Part shown: positions 34,779-43,547 of the stretch, one piece after another
How the letters are laid out: the number at the start of each line of letters is the position of its first letter
How positions within the stretch are numbered: position 1 is the first letter of the stretch
Origin: Streptomyces chattanoogensis
GTDB lineage: Bacteria > Actinomycetota > Actinomycetes > Streptomycetales > Streptomycetaceae
Assembly: GCF_001294335.1 (NCBI RefSeq)
Contig: NZ_LGKG01000172.1
Coordinates: 6,360 to 70,359, forward strand
Length of the DNA: 64,000 bases
Reading direction: 5' to 3'
Position numbers and translations under genes: made by a program
The notes under the pieces: generated by a model
Seen by the model: only the letters and a program-made list of their open reading frames with translations
Told to the model about the DNA's origin: nothing
The model's database searches: none

Positions 34779-35415
34779 TGGGAGCTTCCGTACAGTCTCC
34801 CAAGAACTCGTACCACCGGCGTTGCAGGCAGACGTACCGGACATCGGCCTCGACCAGGCTCAGGAACGCCGTAACGGTCTCGCCGAGGCGCTGGTGCAGA
34901 CCGGGGTCGGCCAGCTGCCCGTCCTCGGTGAAGCCCTGGTGAGCCGCGGCAAGGCTGAACATGTCGGGGTAGACGCGGGTGCCGAGGTGCTCCAGCGGCA
35001 CCCGCAGCGCCCACAGTCCACGGTTGCCGCCGACCAGGGACGGCGAGGCGGAGACCAGCAGGGCGTGTTTGGTCTTGAACGGCTGCGGCCGGACCCGGGA
35101 GACCCAGTCGATCGCGTTCTTCACCATGCCTGGCACGGAGGCGTTGTACTCCGGGGAGGAGAGCGCAAAGGCGTCACACTGTTCGAGCCGGTCGCGCAGG
35201 GCGAGCGCGCCGTCCGGAACCCCGTGCGCGGCCTCCAGATCCCCGTCGTACAGCGGCATGTCGAATTCCCGCATCGCGGCCAGGTCGACGTCGGCCCCGG
35301 CCTCGGCCATCATCCGGCCGACGAGGGAAGCCAGACGGGCGTTGGTCGATCCGGTCCGCAGTGAGGCGCCGAGGACCAGTACGCGCAGTGGGCTGGGGAG
35401 TGCATCCGTGGTCAT
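34756..35415 (-). CDS. NADPH-dependent FMN reductase family protein
   Basis: 219 residues from ATG 35415, preceded by GGAAGGAC. Flavodoxin-like fold: VLVLGASLRTGSTNARLASL (phosphate loop), FALSSPEYNASVPGMVKNAIDWVSR (family signature around PEYN), LLVSASPSLVGGNRGLWALR. These proteins reduce FMN, quinones, azo compounds or chromate. It overlaps the end of the convergent LysR gene. Confidence 0.92.
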   Translation of the reverse strand: MTTDALPSPLRVLVLGASLRTGSTNARLASLVGRMMAEAGADVDLAAMREFDMPLYDGDLEAAHGVPDGALALRDRLEQCDAFALSSPEYNASVPGMVKNAIDWVSRVRPQPFKTKHALLVSASPSLVGGNRGLWALRVPLEHLGTRVYPDMFSLAAAHQGFTEDGQLADPGLHQRLGETVTAFLSLVEADVRYVCLQRRWYEFLGDCTEAPITLRAED

Positions 35416-35533
35416 GGTGGTACGTCCTTCCGGCACGTGAACGCGCGCCATTCCAGGGCGGCACCATGCAGCGTATAGGTGCTAATGCGATAATTACGGG
35501 ACCAACCGGGCCGTGCTCCGTCCTCCCGGCACG

Positions 35534-36538
35534 TCAGCGATTCCACCAGATGAGCACGCCACCCAGCACCAGCAGAAGACAGACACCGAGGTTGACCACC
35601 TTGTGCGCGAGGAACACCGCGGCGAATTCGCGGATCGTCGCGCTCGGCCAGAAATAGGCGGCGGTGGGGGAGCCCACGACCTGACCGCGCAGGCCCACTT
35701 TCCGCGCCATCAACGCCGCCCGGAAGGCGTGGTAGTTGTTGGTGACGACCACGCACCGGTAGTCCGGCTTCGCCTCCTCCATGATCGCCCTGCTGAACCG
35801 CAGATTCTCCTCGGTGGTGCGTGAGCGGTCCTCGCGCTCGATACGGTCCGCCGGAAACCCGCGCCCGATGAGGTAGTCGGCCATCGCATGGGACTCCGGG
35901 AGCTTCTCGTCCGGTCCCTGACCACCGGAGGTCAGCAGCACCGGCGTGCTGCCGCGTGCCTGGAGACGTTCGTACACCGCGCGCCCCCGCTCCAGCCGAC
36001 TGGCCAGCAGCGGCGGCACCTTGGACCCGCCGATCAGCCCGGAACCCAGCACCACCACATAGTCGGCGTCCCGGCGGACCCGCAGCCGCCCGTACAGGAA
36101 GGCGTAGCTCACGAAGCACAGAAAGAGGAAAGACACATAGCCGACCAGCCCGACGGCGGTGACACCGACCACGAGCAGCGTGCGCGAGCGCAGCGCGAGG
36201 GCCGTGACCAGCAGTGCAATGAGCAAGAGGATGCCGAGCCCGGCCAGGAGCGACAGCAGGTTGGCGGGGCGCCGGCCTTCCTTGCGCACCATCTTGATGC
36301 CGTTGGCGATCAGAAAGCAGGCCAGTACGACGATCCCGAGCGCCGGGAGCAGCAACAACGCCAGGACCGCGATCGTCCCCAGCAGTGAATCGGTCCGCCC
36401 CAGCTTGCCGATCAGGGCGAGCAGGGCGAAGGTGGCGGCGAGCCCCAGATAAATGGCATTGCCGAACCGGCGTCGGTCGCGCAGGACGCCGACGCCGAAG
36501 AGGACAGAGAACAGGACCGCAGGGGCGAAGGCCAACAT
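35534..36538 (-). CDS. YdcF (DUF218) family membrane protein
   Basis: 334 residues. Several hydrophobic helices at the N-terminus (about residues 1-20, 27-45, 53-80, 92-112, 120-145) precede the cytosolic or extracytosolic DUF218 domain: DADYVVVLGSGLIGGSKVPP, LLTSGGQGPDEKLPESHAMA, IEREDRSRTTEENLRFSRAI, VVVTNNYHAFRAALMAR, with a final TM. The family includes SanA/YdcF, linked to envelope maturation. Downstream of the ECF-CAP gene in the same orientation with 141 bases between. Confidence 0.9.
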   Translation of the reverse strand: MLAFAPAVLFSVLFGVGVLRDRRRFGNAIYLGLAATFALLALIGKLGRTDSLLGTIAVLALLLLPALGIVVLACFLIANGIKMVRKEGRRPANLLSLLAGLGILLLIALLVTALALRSRTLLVVGVTAVGLVGYVSFLFLCFVSYAFLYGRLRVRRDADYVVVLGSGLIGGSKVPPLLASRLERGRAVYERLQARGSTPVLLTSGGQGPDEKLPESHAMADYLIGRGFPADRIEREDRSRTTEENLRFSRAIMEEAKPDYRCVVVTNNYHAFRAALMARKVGLRGQVVGSPTAAYFWPSATIREFAAVFLAHKVVNLGVCLLLVLGGVLIWWNR

Positions 36539-36679
36539 GCGTACATGGTAGGCAAATTCGGCGTGGGGAATTGCCTGATCGAGAGGGCAGGAGAGCGGGC
36601 GACGAGGTGTCCGCAGCTTCCGCCGTCGGGTCGCCAGGACGCGCCGGTGCCGAGCGGACCGGGGACGACCCGACCGAGG

Positions 36680-38221
36680 TCAGCGCGGCGAGGCGAGGTC
36701 CTGGGTCCACCAAGGGCCGCCCGTTCCGTGCACGATGCCGATGCCGACCGCGGTGAATCGGCAGTTGAGCATGTTGTCACGGTGCATGGCGTCGCTCATC
36801 CAGTCGCCTACCGCCGCGTCAGCCGTACGCGGACCGCGGTCGAGGTTCTCGCCCCAGCTGCTCCAGGGGTATCCGGCGGCGGTGATTCGCTTGTCCGGGC
36901 CGGTGCCGTCCGGCGTGTCGTGTGCGTAGTAGCCGCGTGCCGCCATGTCGGTGGAGTGCCGCTGGGCAGCGAGGTGCAGCCTCCGGTCTCTACGGAGCGG
37001 ACCGCAGCCGACCTGCGCACGGCGGCTGTTGATGAGCGCGATGGCTTGTTGCTCCAGGTCGGGCGGCGTGGGTGACGGAGTGCCGGCCGGTGAGGCGGAC
37101 GGGGTGGGCGATGCGGTGGCGGCCGTGCGTGACGGGGTCGGTGCGGGCGTGTGGCGGGGCGCCGATGTGGTGGGGGCAGGGGTGCCTGCCGTCTTCGGCT
37201 TGGCCTTGTGCTCGTTCCGGGGGGCGTCCGGAAACCACCACAGCGCGGCGATGACGGCCGCTGCCAGCACCACCACGCCGGCGGCCGCCGCGCCCTTGGC
37301 GACCCGGCGCGGAGGGTGCGGTCGCTTCGGCACTGCGTGTGCGCCGTGGTCTGCGGACACGGGGTGTCCCGGGGCTGCCGTCGTTGATGCGGTCGCGGCG
37401 GTGGGCGCGTGCAGGACGGTGGGCGGGGTGAGGTGCGCGGGCAGTGGCAGCAGGGCGAGGCCCGCCAGGAGCCCCTCTGCAGGCAAGAGGTCGTTCCAGT
37501 GTTCCGAGCAGTTCCGGCACCCGCGCGAGTGGCGGGCTATGCGTTTGCGCCACAGGGCGCAGGGTTCGTTGTCCCAGGTGGCGGTCAGCTGGGCGAGTTC
37601 GGGGCACGGGGGACTCCCCGCGAGAGCACGGACGACGACACGCCCCGTCTCCAGCTGCTCCTTCATCCGCTGGACACGGACCGCCGTATGGCGTGTGCTG
37701 CTGCCGACGGCGGCGGCGAGTTCCGCTCTGCTGATCTCCCCGGCGGCCTCCAGCCACCACAGGGACAGCAGCGCCCGGTCCCCCTCGTCCAGCCAACGGG
37801 TGGCCTCGGCCACCTCACGACGCTGACCGGAAAGCCCCAGTTGCAAGATGGTCAGGTCCACGAAATCGGCGGAACGGTCGGCCCGTTCCGGCGTCTGGTC
37901 CAAGCCGACGACGGGAGTCTTGTGGCTGACGGTCCAGCGGCGCCGTACCTGGTTCATGGCGATCGCCACCAGCCAGGAACGGAAGGACGCCGGCTCCCGT
38001 AGATCCGCCAACGACTCCAGGACGCGCAGCATGGTCTCCTGCACCACGTCGTCAACGTCCGCATGGCCGTCCAGCGCCCGGCCCACGACGTTGTAGATCA
38101 GTGGCAGGTACGCAGCGACCAGTTGCTCCCGGGCACCTTCGTCCCCGGCCCTGGCAGCCTCGACGGTCGCCGTACCGTTTTCCCGCTTCACGCCTCTTTG
38201 GTCCTGTTCATCCGTGTGCAC
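36680..38221 (-). CDS. ECF sigma factor fused through a TM segment to an extracytoplasmic CAP (SCP/PR1) domain
   Basis: 513 residues from GTG 38221; GTG 38191 is an alternative (503 residues). N-terminal sigma region 2 (AYLPLIYNVVGRALDG, DVDDVVQETMLRVLESLADL, SFRSWLVAIAMNQVRRRW), sigma region 4 (ALLSLWWLEAAGEISRAELA), an anti-sigma-like zinc finger (HSRGCRNCSEHW), a TM at about 310-330 (AGVVVLAAAVIAALWWF), a Pro/Thr-rich linker and a C-terminal CAP domain at about 384-513 (INSRRAQVGCGPLRRD, GYYAHDTPDG, HRDNMLNCRFTAVGIG). Its CAP domain would be outside the cell while the sigma part is inside. It is divergent from a second CAP gene. Confidence 0.9.
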   Translation of the reverse strand: MHTDEQDQRGVKRENGTATVEAARAGDEGAREQLVAAYLPLIYNVVGRALDGHADVDDVVQETMLRVLESLADLREPASFRSWLVAIAMNQVRRRWTVSHKTPVVGLDQTPERADRSADFVDLTILQLGLSGQRREVAEATRWLDEGDRALLSLWWLEAAGEISRAELAAAVGSSTRHTAVRVQRMKEQLETGRVVVRALAGSPPCPELAQLTATWDNEPCALWRKRIARHSRGCRNCSEHWNDLLPAEGLLAGLALLPLPAHLTPPTVLHAPTAATASTTAAPGHPVSADHGAHAVPKRPHPPRRVAKGAAAAGVVVLAAAVIAALWWFPDAPRNEHKAKPKTAGTPAPTTSAPRHTPAPTPSRTAATASPTPSASPAGTPSPTPPDLEQQAIALINSRRAQVGCGPLRRDRRLHLAAQRHSTDMAARGYYAHDTPDGTGPDKRITAAGYPWSSWGENLDRGPRTADAAVGDWMSDAMHRDNMLNCRFTAVGIGIVHGTGGPWWTQDLASPR

Positions 38222-38259
38222 ATCGATGGCCCCCGCACTCAGGTGACCCGCCGGACTCG

Positions 38260-38379
38260 CCGGGATAACAGAGAAACCTACGTGGATCCGGAATGACCTC
38301 GAGGCCCGGCCCCGCGGCCCCCGTCGGACCACCCGCGGCGGTCCGCTCCACATACGCCGAGAACTTTTCGTTATCCGGG
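38260..38379. promoter_or_regulatory. Shared motif in both directions of the divergent CAP-gene region
   Basis: GTTATCCCGG on the minus strand (38260-38269) lies upstream of the ECF-CAP gene, and GTTATCCGGG on the plus strand (38370-38379) lies upstream of the secreted CAP gene. The two form an inverted pair about 100 bases apart and may be promoter elements or operator halves recognised by the same factor. Confidence 0.45.
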
Positions 38380-38492
38380 ACCGCGACCCGGCTCTCCTCT
38401 GTGCGGACCGCACACAACGGACCGCACAGACCCACATCCCCCACAGGCTGCGGAAGCCCCACAGGCTCCACGGCCGCACAGGAAACGGAACC

Positions 38493-39419
38493 ATGAACAA
38501 CGACGACACCTTCCGGCCGGCACGTCGCGACGAAACGCCGACCGGGACCGGCCACCGGTCCGGCGAGGCTGCCTCGCGCCGTCGTTCCGCCGCGCCCCGG
38601 CCCGGCGGCCGGCACGGTCGCAACGGCGGGACCCACCGCGCCGGCACCAGCCGTCCCCGCCTCCGGCGCAAGGGCATGCTGCTGGCCGTGGCGGCCGCGA
38701 TCGCCGCGGGCTGCTGCTCCCTCGTACTGATACGCCCCGCCTCCGGCCCCGACCAGGAGCTCACGGCGAACCGGTCCCTGCCGGAGCCGCGCACGGGGGA
38801 CGTCTCCGCCCTGTCGGCGCCGGGCAGCGCCTCACCCTCGCCCCACCGCCACGAGGCGTCGGCCGCCCCGTCCGATGCCGAACGGCACGGCAAGCGGCAC
38901 ACCCCCCAACCGCCGCGGAAGGCCCGCCCCGAGAGCAGCCCGAAGGCCGGGAACACGATGCCCCGTGCCTCCCGCGCCGGGTCCGGAGCGAGCACCAGCG
39001 CCCCCGCCGCACCGCGGACCGCAACCGGCACCGCGGCGCGGTTCGCCAAGAAGATCGTCGACCTGGTCAACGCCCAGCGGGCCCAGCACGGTTGCGGCCC
39101 GCTCACCGTCGACCGCCGGCTGCAGAAGGCCGCGCAGGCCCACTCGAACGACATGGCCGCCCGCAACTACTACGAGCACAACACCCCGGAAGGCATCGAC
39201 CCCGGAACCCGTATGACCCGTGCCGGATTCCAGTGGAGCAGCTGGGCGGAGAACATCTTCAAGAGCCCCAAGGACCCGGACACGGCGCTGAAGGGCTGGA
39301 TGGAAAGCCCCGGACACCGGGACAACATCCTCAACTGCTCCTACAAGTCCACCGGCGTCGGCGTCAACCTCAGCGCCAACGGCCCCTGGTGGACCCAGGA
39401 CTTCGCCACCCACTCCTGA
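38493..39419 (+). CDS. Membrane-anchored CAP (SCP/PR1) domain protein
   Basis: 308 residues. A 60-residue basic cytoplasmic N-terminus, one TM (GMLLAVAAAIAAGCCSLVLI, about 61-80), a long Pro/Ser/Ala linker, and a C-terminal CAP domain at about 180-308: VDLVNAQRAQHGCGPLTVDR, AQAHSNDMAARNYYEHNTPE, HRDNILNCSYKSTGVGVN and PWWTQDFA. It closely parallels the CAP part of the divergent ECF fusion. CAP domains of this bacterial type (PF00188) have no proven enzymatic role; a cell-surface function is expected. Confidence 0.92.
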   Translation: MNNDDTFRPARRDETPTGTGHRSGEAASRRRSAAPRPGGRHGRNGGTHRAGTSRPRLRRKGMLLAVAAAIAAGCCSLVLIRPASGPDQELTANRSLPEPRTGDVSALSAPGSASPSPHRHEASAAPSDAERHGKRHTPQPPRKARPESSPKAGNTMPRASRAGSGASTSAPAAPRTATGTAARFAKKIVDLVNAQRAQHGCGPLTVDRRLQKAAQAHSNDMAARNYYEHNTPEGIDPGTRMTRAGFQWSSWAENIFKSPKDPDTALKGWMESPGHRDNILNCSYKSTGVGVNLSANGPWWTQDFATHS

Positions 39420-39439
39420 CCCACACCGGCACCTGAACC

Positions 39440-39475
39440 GAGCTTCGCGCGGCCACCACCGGTCGCGCGAAGCTC
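39440..39475. terminator. Strong hairpin after the CAP gene
   Basis: GAGCTTCGCGCG (39440-39451) and CGCGCGAAGCTC (39464-39475) pair perfectly over 12 bp with a 12-base loop, 20 bases after the stop. Confidence 0.8.
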
Positions 39476-39575
39476 CGGTCGCAGCAGGGGCCGGCCGTCC
39501 TGGTCCTGACGCCGCATTCCACATTTCATACGGCGTGCATAGAACGGCACGCTCCGCTACCTCTATTCTCGCCGC

Positions 39576-39662
39576 ATGGCAGCAGAAGGAATGCTCGCTG
39601 CTCGCCGCCATGTCGATTTCGGCAGGCTGGCGAGCGCGCTGTGTACGGTCGCCACGGCGTGA
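39576..39662 (+). CDS. RRHVD-type putative leader peptide upstream of the sulfatase operon
   Basis: 28 residues, MAAEGMLAARRHVDFG followed by RLASALCTVATA, ATG 39576 to TGA 39662. It matches the short Streptomyces putative leader peptides with the RRHVDLGRxxSAxC pattern that precede sulfur-metabolism genes; that family knowledge is from memory. It lies 253 bases upstream of the sulfatase start in an otherwise gene-free leader, has a single Cys near the C-terminus, and would fit translation-coupled sensing of cysteine supply. No clear ribosome site is seen directly before the ATG. Confidence 0.7.
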   Translation: MAAEGMLAARRHVDFGRLASALCTVATA

Positions 39663-39915
39663 CCGCCGGGCCCGGTCGCCTGCCCCACGGCAAGTGACCC
39701 CGCTCTCGTCCGGTCAGCTCGCGCCACATCGCCATCGTCACGGGATCCCCACCTGGCGCCCCCGTCAAAGCGCCCGACTCCCGTCTCTTCCTCGTATCCG
39801 GCAGACACTGCCGTACCCCGCGCGGGCGCGCGACGTCCCCCCAACTCCGCGTACGCAGAATGCGGTTCCGCACGCCCGCGCCGCCACTTCGATGGACCAC
39901 AGGAGGAAACGACCC
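39663..39915 (+). other. Leader region between the RRHVD peptide and the sulfatase gene
   Basis: Non-coding; it ends in a near-ideal ribosome site AGGAGGAAAC at 39901-39910. No single dominant hairpin was recognised by eye. Confidence 0.4.
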
Positions 39916-41313
39916 ATGAGTCACGACAGACCGCAGGTGAGCCGGCGCGGCTTTCTCGCCGGTACGGCGGCGGCAGCCGCCACGGCAGCCGCACCCGCGA
40001 TAGCCCAGGTGGCGGCCGCAGGCCCGGCGAACGCCGCGTCCCGCCCCAACATCCTGCTGATCGTCACCGACGACCAGCCCAAACACACCGACTGGGCGAT
40101 CCAGAAGACCCTCGACTGGATCGCGGGTCAGGGCGTGAAGTTCACCCACGGCCATGTCACCACACCGCTGTGCGCACCCTCGCGCTCGTCCGTCTTCACG
40201 GGCCGCTACGCCCACAACCACGGCGTGCGGGACAACGGCCACGCGCACAACCTCGACCAGAGCACCACGGTGCAGCGCTACCTCAAGCAGGCCGGCTACC
40301 GCACCGGCCTGTTCGGCAAGTACCTCAACTCCTGGACACTCGCCGACAACCCGCCGCACTTCGAGGACTTCGCCCTGCTGCAGCCGGGCTACGTCGACGC
40401 CCAGTGGAACGTCAACGGCACGGTCCAGACGATCAACGGCTACACCACCAACATCATCAAGAACAAGACGCTGAACTTCCTGGACAAGGCAGCCACAGAC
40501 ACCCGCCCGTGGTTCGCCTACGTCACCCCGTACGCCTCGCACGAACCCAACACGCCCGCTCCCGCATACGCAGACACGGTCGTACCGGACTGGAACGGCC
40601 GTCCTTCCGTCCCGGAGAACGACCGCAGCGACAAACCGCAGTACGTGAAGGACGCAACCAACACCCTGGCCGACGGCCAGGCAGTGCGGCAGCGGCAGCT
40701 GCGGACGCTGCTGTCCGTCGACGACGCCGTCCAGGCATTCAAGGACAAGCTGACAGCCCTGGGGCAGCTGAACAACACCCTGGTCATCCACATCGGCGAC
40801 AACGGCTTCCAGTGGGCCGACCACGGCCTTCTCGGGAAGGGGACGCCGTACTCCCCGGCCCACGAGGTGCCGTTCCACCTGTCCTGGCCGGCCGCCGGAC
40901 TGAACTCCGGGACCACCGACAACCGGATCGTCGGCAACATCGACATCGCCCCCACCATCCTCGACGCGGCCGGGATCACCCCGACGCACTCGGTGGACGG
41001 CAAGTCGCTGCTCGGCTCCTTCAACCGTGACCATCTGCTGGTCGAGTGGTGGAAGCAGGGCAGCGCGGGCGTCAAGGACACCTGGGCGTCCTACGTCGCC
41101 AAGGACAAGCAGTACGTCGAGTACTACGACCTGTGGACCGACGCCAACGGCAATGAGACCGGCACCGGACAGGTGACGTTCCGGGAGTACTACGACCTCG
41201 TCAACGACCAGTACCAGCTGACGAACAAGCTCTACCAGGCAACGCCCGCGGAGGAGCAGAACCTGGGCATTCCGGCGCTCGCCTCCCAGCTCGCCGCCGA
41301 CCGCGCGAGCTAG
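39916..41313 (+). CDS. Tat-exported sulfatase
   Basis: 465 residues with AGGAGGAAAC upstream. Twin-arginine signal (QVSRRGFLAGTAAAAATAAA). Type I sulfatase: NILLIVTDDQPKHTDWAI provides metal-binding Asp residues, and LCAPSRSSVFTGRYAHNHGV contains the CxPSR formylglycine motif with the modifiable Cys near residue 86; GDNGFQWADHGLLGKGTPY supplies the second metal site. The active Cys must be converted to formylglycine, and the candidate enzyme is encoded next. Export by Tat agrees with folding and modification in the cytoplasm. Substrate unknown (choline sulfate, aryl sulfates or glycan sulfates possible). Confidence 0.93.
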   Translation: MSHDRPQVSRRGFLAGTAAAAATAAAPAIAQVAAAGPANAASRPNILLIVTDDQPKHTDWAIQKTLDWIAGQGVKFTHGHVTTPLCAPSRSSVFTGRYAHNHGVRDNGHAHNLDQSTTVQRYLKQAGYRTGLFGKYLNSWTLADNPPHFEDFALLQPGYVDAQWNVNGTVQTINGYTTNIIKNKTLNFLDKAATDTRPWFAYVTPYASHEPNTPAPAYADTVVPDWNGRPSVPENDRSDKPQYVKDATNTLADGQAVRQRQLRTLLSVDDAVQAFKDKLTALGQLNNTLVIHIGDNGFQWADHGLLGKGTPYSPAHEVPFHLSWPAAGLNSGTTDNRIVGNIDIAPTILDAAGITPTHSVDGKSLLGSFNRDHLLVEWWKQGSAGVKDTWASYVAKDKQYVEYYDLWTDANGNETGTGQVTFREYYDLVNDQYQLTNKLYQATPAEEQNLGIPALASQLAADRAS

Positions 41314-41443
41314 CGGAACGGCCCACGGCCTCGCACAGCACCATCCGGCCGATTCCGCCCCCCTCGGCCGGTCCGCACCATCCGGCCGGGCACCCGCTTC
41401 CGCTGCGGGCGCCCGGCCGGCCCCCTCGACGCCTGGAGCTGCC

Positions 41444-42334
41444 ATGTCCTCCTCCTGCTGCACACCCGGCCGCAGCACCCTCACGATCGCTCCGGCCGTG
41501 TCCACCGCCCCGCCCCGCCCACAGGCGGCACTCCGGATCGCCAAGCAGCTGATCGCCCTCCCCGGCGGGCGGTTCCTCATGGGCGGCGACGACCCGGACG
41601 GCATCCCGGCCGATGGCGAGGGCCCGGTCCGCGAGGTCGAGGTCGCCCCCTTCCGGATCGCCCCCACGACCGTGACCAACGCCCAGTTCGCGACCTTCGT
41701 CAAGGCGACCGGCCATGTCACCGAAGCCGAAAGCTTCGGTTTCTCCTTCGTCTTCTTCGGCCTCCTCTCCGGCGAGCTCGAGGCCGCTTCACCGCCGGTC
41801 GAGGACGTTCCCTGGTGGCGCGTGGTGGAGGGCGCGACCTGGCGCCACCCCGAGGGCCCAGGGTCTTCCTTCACGGCGCGGCAGCACCACCCCGTCGTCC
41901 ATGTGTCCTGGAACGACGCGCAGGCGTTCTGCGAGTGGTCCGGTACGAGACTGCCCACCGAGGCAGAGTGGGAGTACGCGGCCCGCGGCGGCCTCGTCCG
42001 CCGCCGCTACCCCTGGGGCGATGAACTGGCCCCCCGCGGCCGGACGATGCTCAACATCTGGCAGGGCGCCTTTCCCACCGCCCACACGGGACCCGCCGGA
42101 CCCGGCACCGTACCGGCAAAGTCCCACCGCCCCAACGCATACGGCCTGTACAACACCGTCGGCAACGTATGGGAATGGTGCGCCGACTGGTTCAGCCCGG
42201 ACACCTCGCGCGTCATGCGCGGCGGCTCCTACCTGTGCCACGACTCCTACTGCAACCGCTACCGCGTCGCGGCCCGCAGCCGTAACACCCCCGACAGCTC
42301 CACGGGCAACATCGGCTTCCGGGTGGCGGCTTGA
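41444..42334 (+). CDS. Formylglycine-generating enzyme (FGE) family protein
   Basis: 296 residues. FGE/SUMF1 fold: LIALPGGRFLMGGDDPDGIP, VAPFRIAPTTVTNAQFATFV, HPVVHVSWNDAQAFCEWSGT, RLPTEAEWEYAARGG, GNVWEWCADWF, and MRGGSYLCHDSYCNRYRVAA with the two active-site cysteines spaced CxxxxC as in true FGE. It presumably oxidises the CAPSR Cys of the upstream sulfatase. It follows the sulfatase by 130 bases in the same strand; the spacer holds two copies of GCACCATCCGGCCG. Confidence 0.93.
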   Translation: MSSSCCTPGRSTLTIAPAVSTAPPRPQAALRIAKQLIALPGGRFLMGGDDPDGIPADGEGPVREVEVAPFRIAPTTVTNAQFATFVKATGHVTEAESFGFSFVFFGLLSGELEAASPPVEDVPWWRVVEGATWRHPEGPGSSFTARQHHPVVHVSWNDAQAFCEWSGTRLPTEAEWEYAARGGLVRRRYPWGDELAPRGRTMLNIWQGAFPTAHTGPAGPGTVPAKSHRPNAYGLYNTVGNVWEWCADWFSPDTSRVMRGGSYLCHDSYCNRYRVAARSRNTPDSSTGNIGFRVAA

Positions 42335-42391
42335 GTGGTGGGCCGAGTGCGGTGGGTCGAGTGTCGGCTGACTGTCGGCTGGCGAGGCCCG

Positions 42392-43282
42392 TCAGGGCCT
42401 CTCCGCCGGAATGCGGGTCGGGATCGTCGGGAGCACCACGTACCGCGGCTCCGGGGAAGGAACGCGGTCCGAGCGCGCGATCGCGAGGAGATCCGGAAGC
42501 TCGAAGTCCTGCGCGGCCTCGAGATCGACCGTGTATCCGAGGTCCCCCAGGCTCGCCACCGTCAGCCGGCTCATGGGGTTGTCGTTCAGTGGTGTGCCGG
42601 GGCGGCCGCCGATGGTCGGCGACATCAGCTCGTTGGCGAACACACTCTCGCGCCAGTGGCCGCCTGCGCTTCCGATACCGCCGACGTTTGCCACAGGTAC
42701 CGCGGTGGGGGCATTTCCGATGAGCTTGCCGAACTCCGTCATCGCCCCGGGGCCGACGAAGGTCGGGTTGCTGCCGGGGAAGTCCTTCAGGAACCCGAAA
42801 TCGGTCCAGACGGTTCCGATTCCCAGCACGTGCCCCATCTCATGCGTGATGACATCGAGGAGCATGCCCTCCTCTTCCATCTGGGCCAGGTCGGCGCTGT
42901 CGAACCTCATGTGCCCCTTCACGGGGAGCCCTGCTCCGCTGGCCGCATCCTCGCTCCGGAACTGCGTCGGGCCGGCCGATCCGAGGGTGTTGGGGTTGTG
43001 ATTGACGCCGTCCATCGGCACGCCTTCGGCGTCGATCAAGAGGTCGTCGACCACGACCTCACCGGTGATGTCGTGAATGACCGCGGTCTCCAGGTCTCCC
43101 ACGATGACGTGCGCCCAGCGGTCCGCGGCCTTCTTGAACACGTTCTTCTGGCTGTTCGTCAGGCCTCCGAGGAACCGCACATCGATCTGGAACGGAGACG
43201 TGGTCGCGGCGAGCTCCGCGGCGCGGTCAGCGTTCGCGACAGCCTTGTACGTTTCGAATACGTAGGGGCTCTGTCCGGCCAT
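42392..43282 (-). CDS. Leishmanolysin-like (M8) zinc metalloprotease
   Basis: 296 residues. The zinc motif is DVITHEMGHVLGIGTVW (HExxH), the third ligand is in GGHWRESVFANELMSPTIG, which includes the Met-turn region, matching leishmanolysin (peptidase M8). The start MAGQSPYVFETYKAV has no signal peptide, so the protein either stays in the cytoplasm or uses another export route; an RBS-like GACAGGAGGAG precedes ATG 43282. The C-terminal tail is Pro-rich. Convergent with the FGE gene. Confidence 0.88.
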   Translation of the reverse strand: MAGQSPYVFETYKAVANADRAAELAATTSPFQIDVRFLGGLTNSQKNVFKKAADRWAHVIVGDLETAVIHDITGEVVVDDLLIDAEGVPMDGVNHNPNTLGSAGPTQFRSEDAASGAGLPVKGHMRFDSADLAQMEEEGMLLDVITHEMGHVLGIGTVWTDFGFLKDFPGSNPTFVGPGAMTEFGKLIGNAPTAVPVANVGGIGSAGGHWRESVFANELMSPTIGGRPGTPLNDNPMSRLTVASLGDLGYTVDLEAAQDFELPDLLAIARSDRVPSPEPRYVVLPTIPTRIPAERP

Positions 43283-43547
43283 GGCTACTCCTCCTGTCGC
43301 GAGTAGCTGGATTTATCCCTCAAAATGAGACTAAAGGCTTTTCCGGTAGATAGGCGATGCAACCAAATACGGTTGAACGTTCACCGTCAGAGCCCGAGGT
43401 TGCGGGCGAGGGCGGCCGGACGGCCGTCGACCGTACTGAAGGGCAGGGTTGGGCACGGTTGGGATCCGAGCGCGCCGCCCGGCAACCAGGCGCTGCCCGA
43501 CGTGACTGTGCCCCCGAGCCCGCGCGGGGCACGGGGGCACAGGCGGG

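Noticed and set aside
38260..38269. Reading the GTTATCC motif as a defined ECF -35 element
   Set aside because: Spacing to a -10 element cannot be fixed by eye; kept only as a shared motif.
38222..39166. Long N-terminal extension of the ECF-CAP frame
   Set aside because: It runs antisense through the divergent CAP gene and lacks protein-like composition; GTG 38221 or 38191 is far more plausible.
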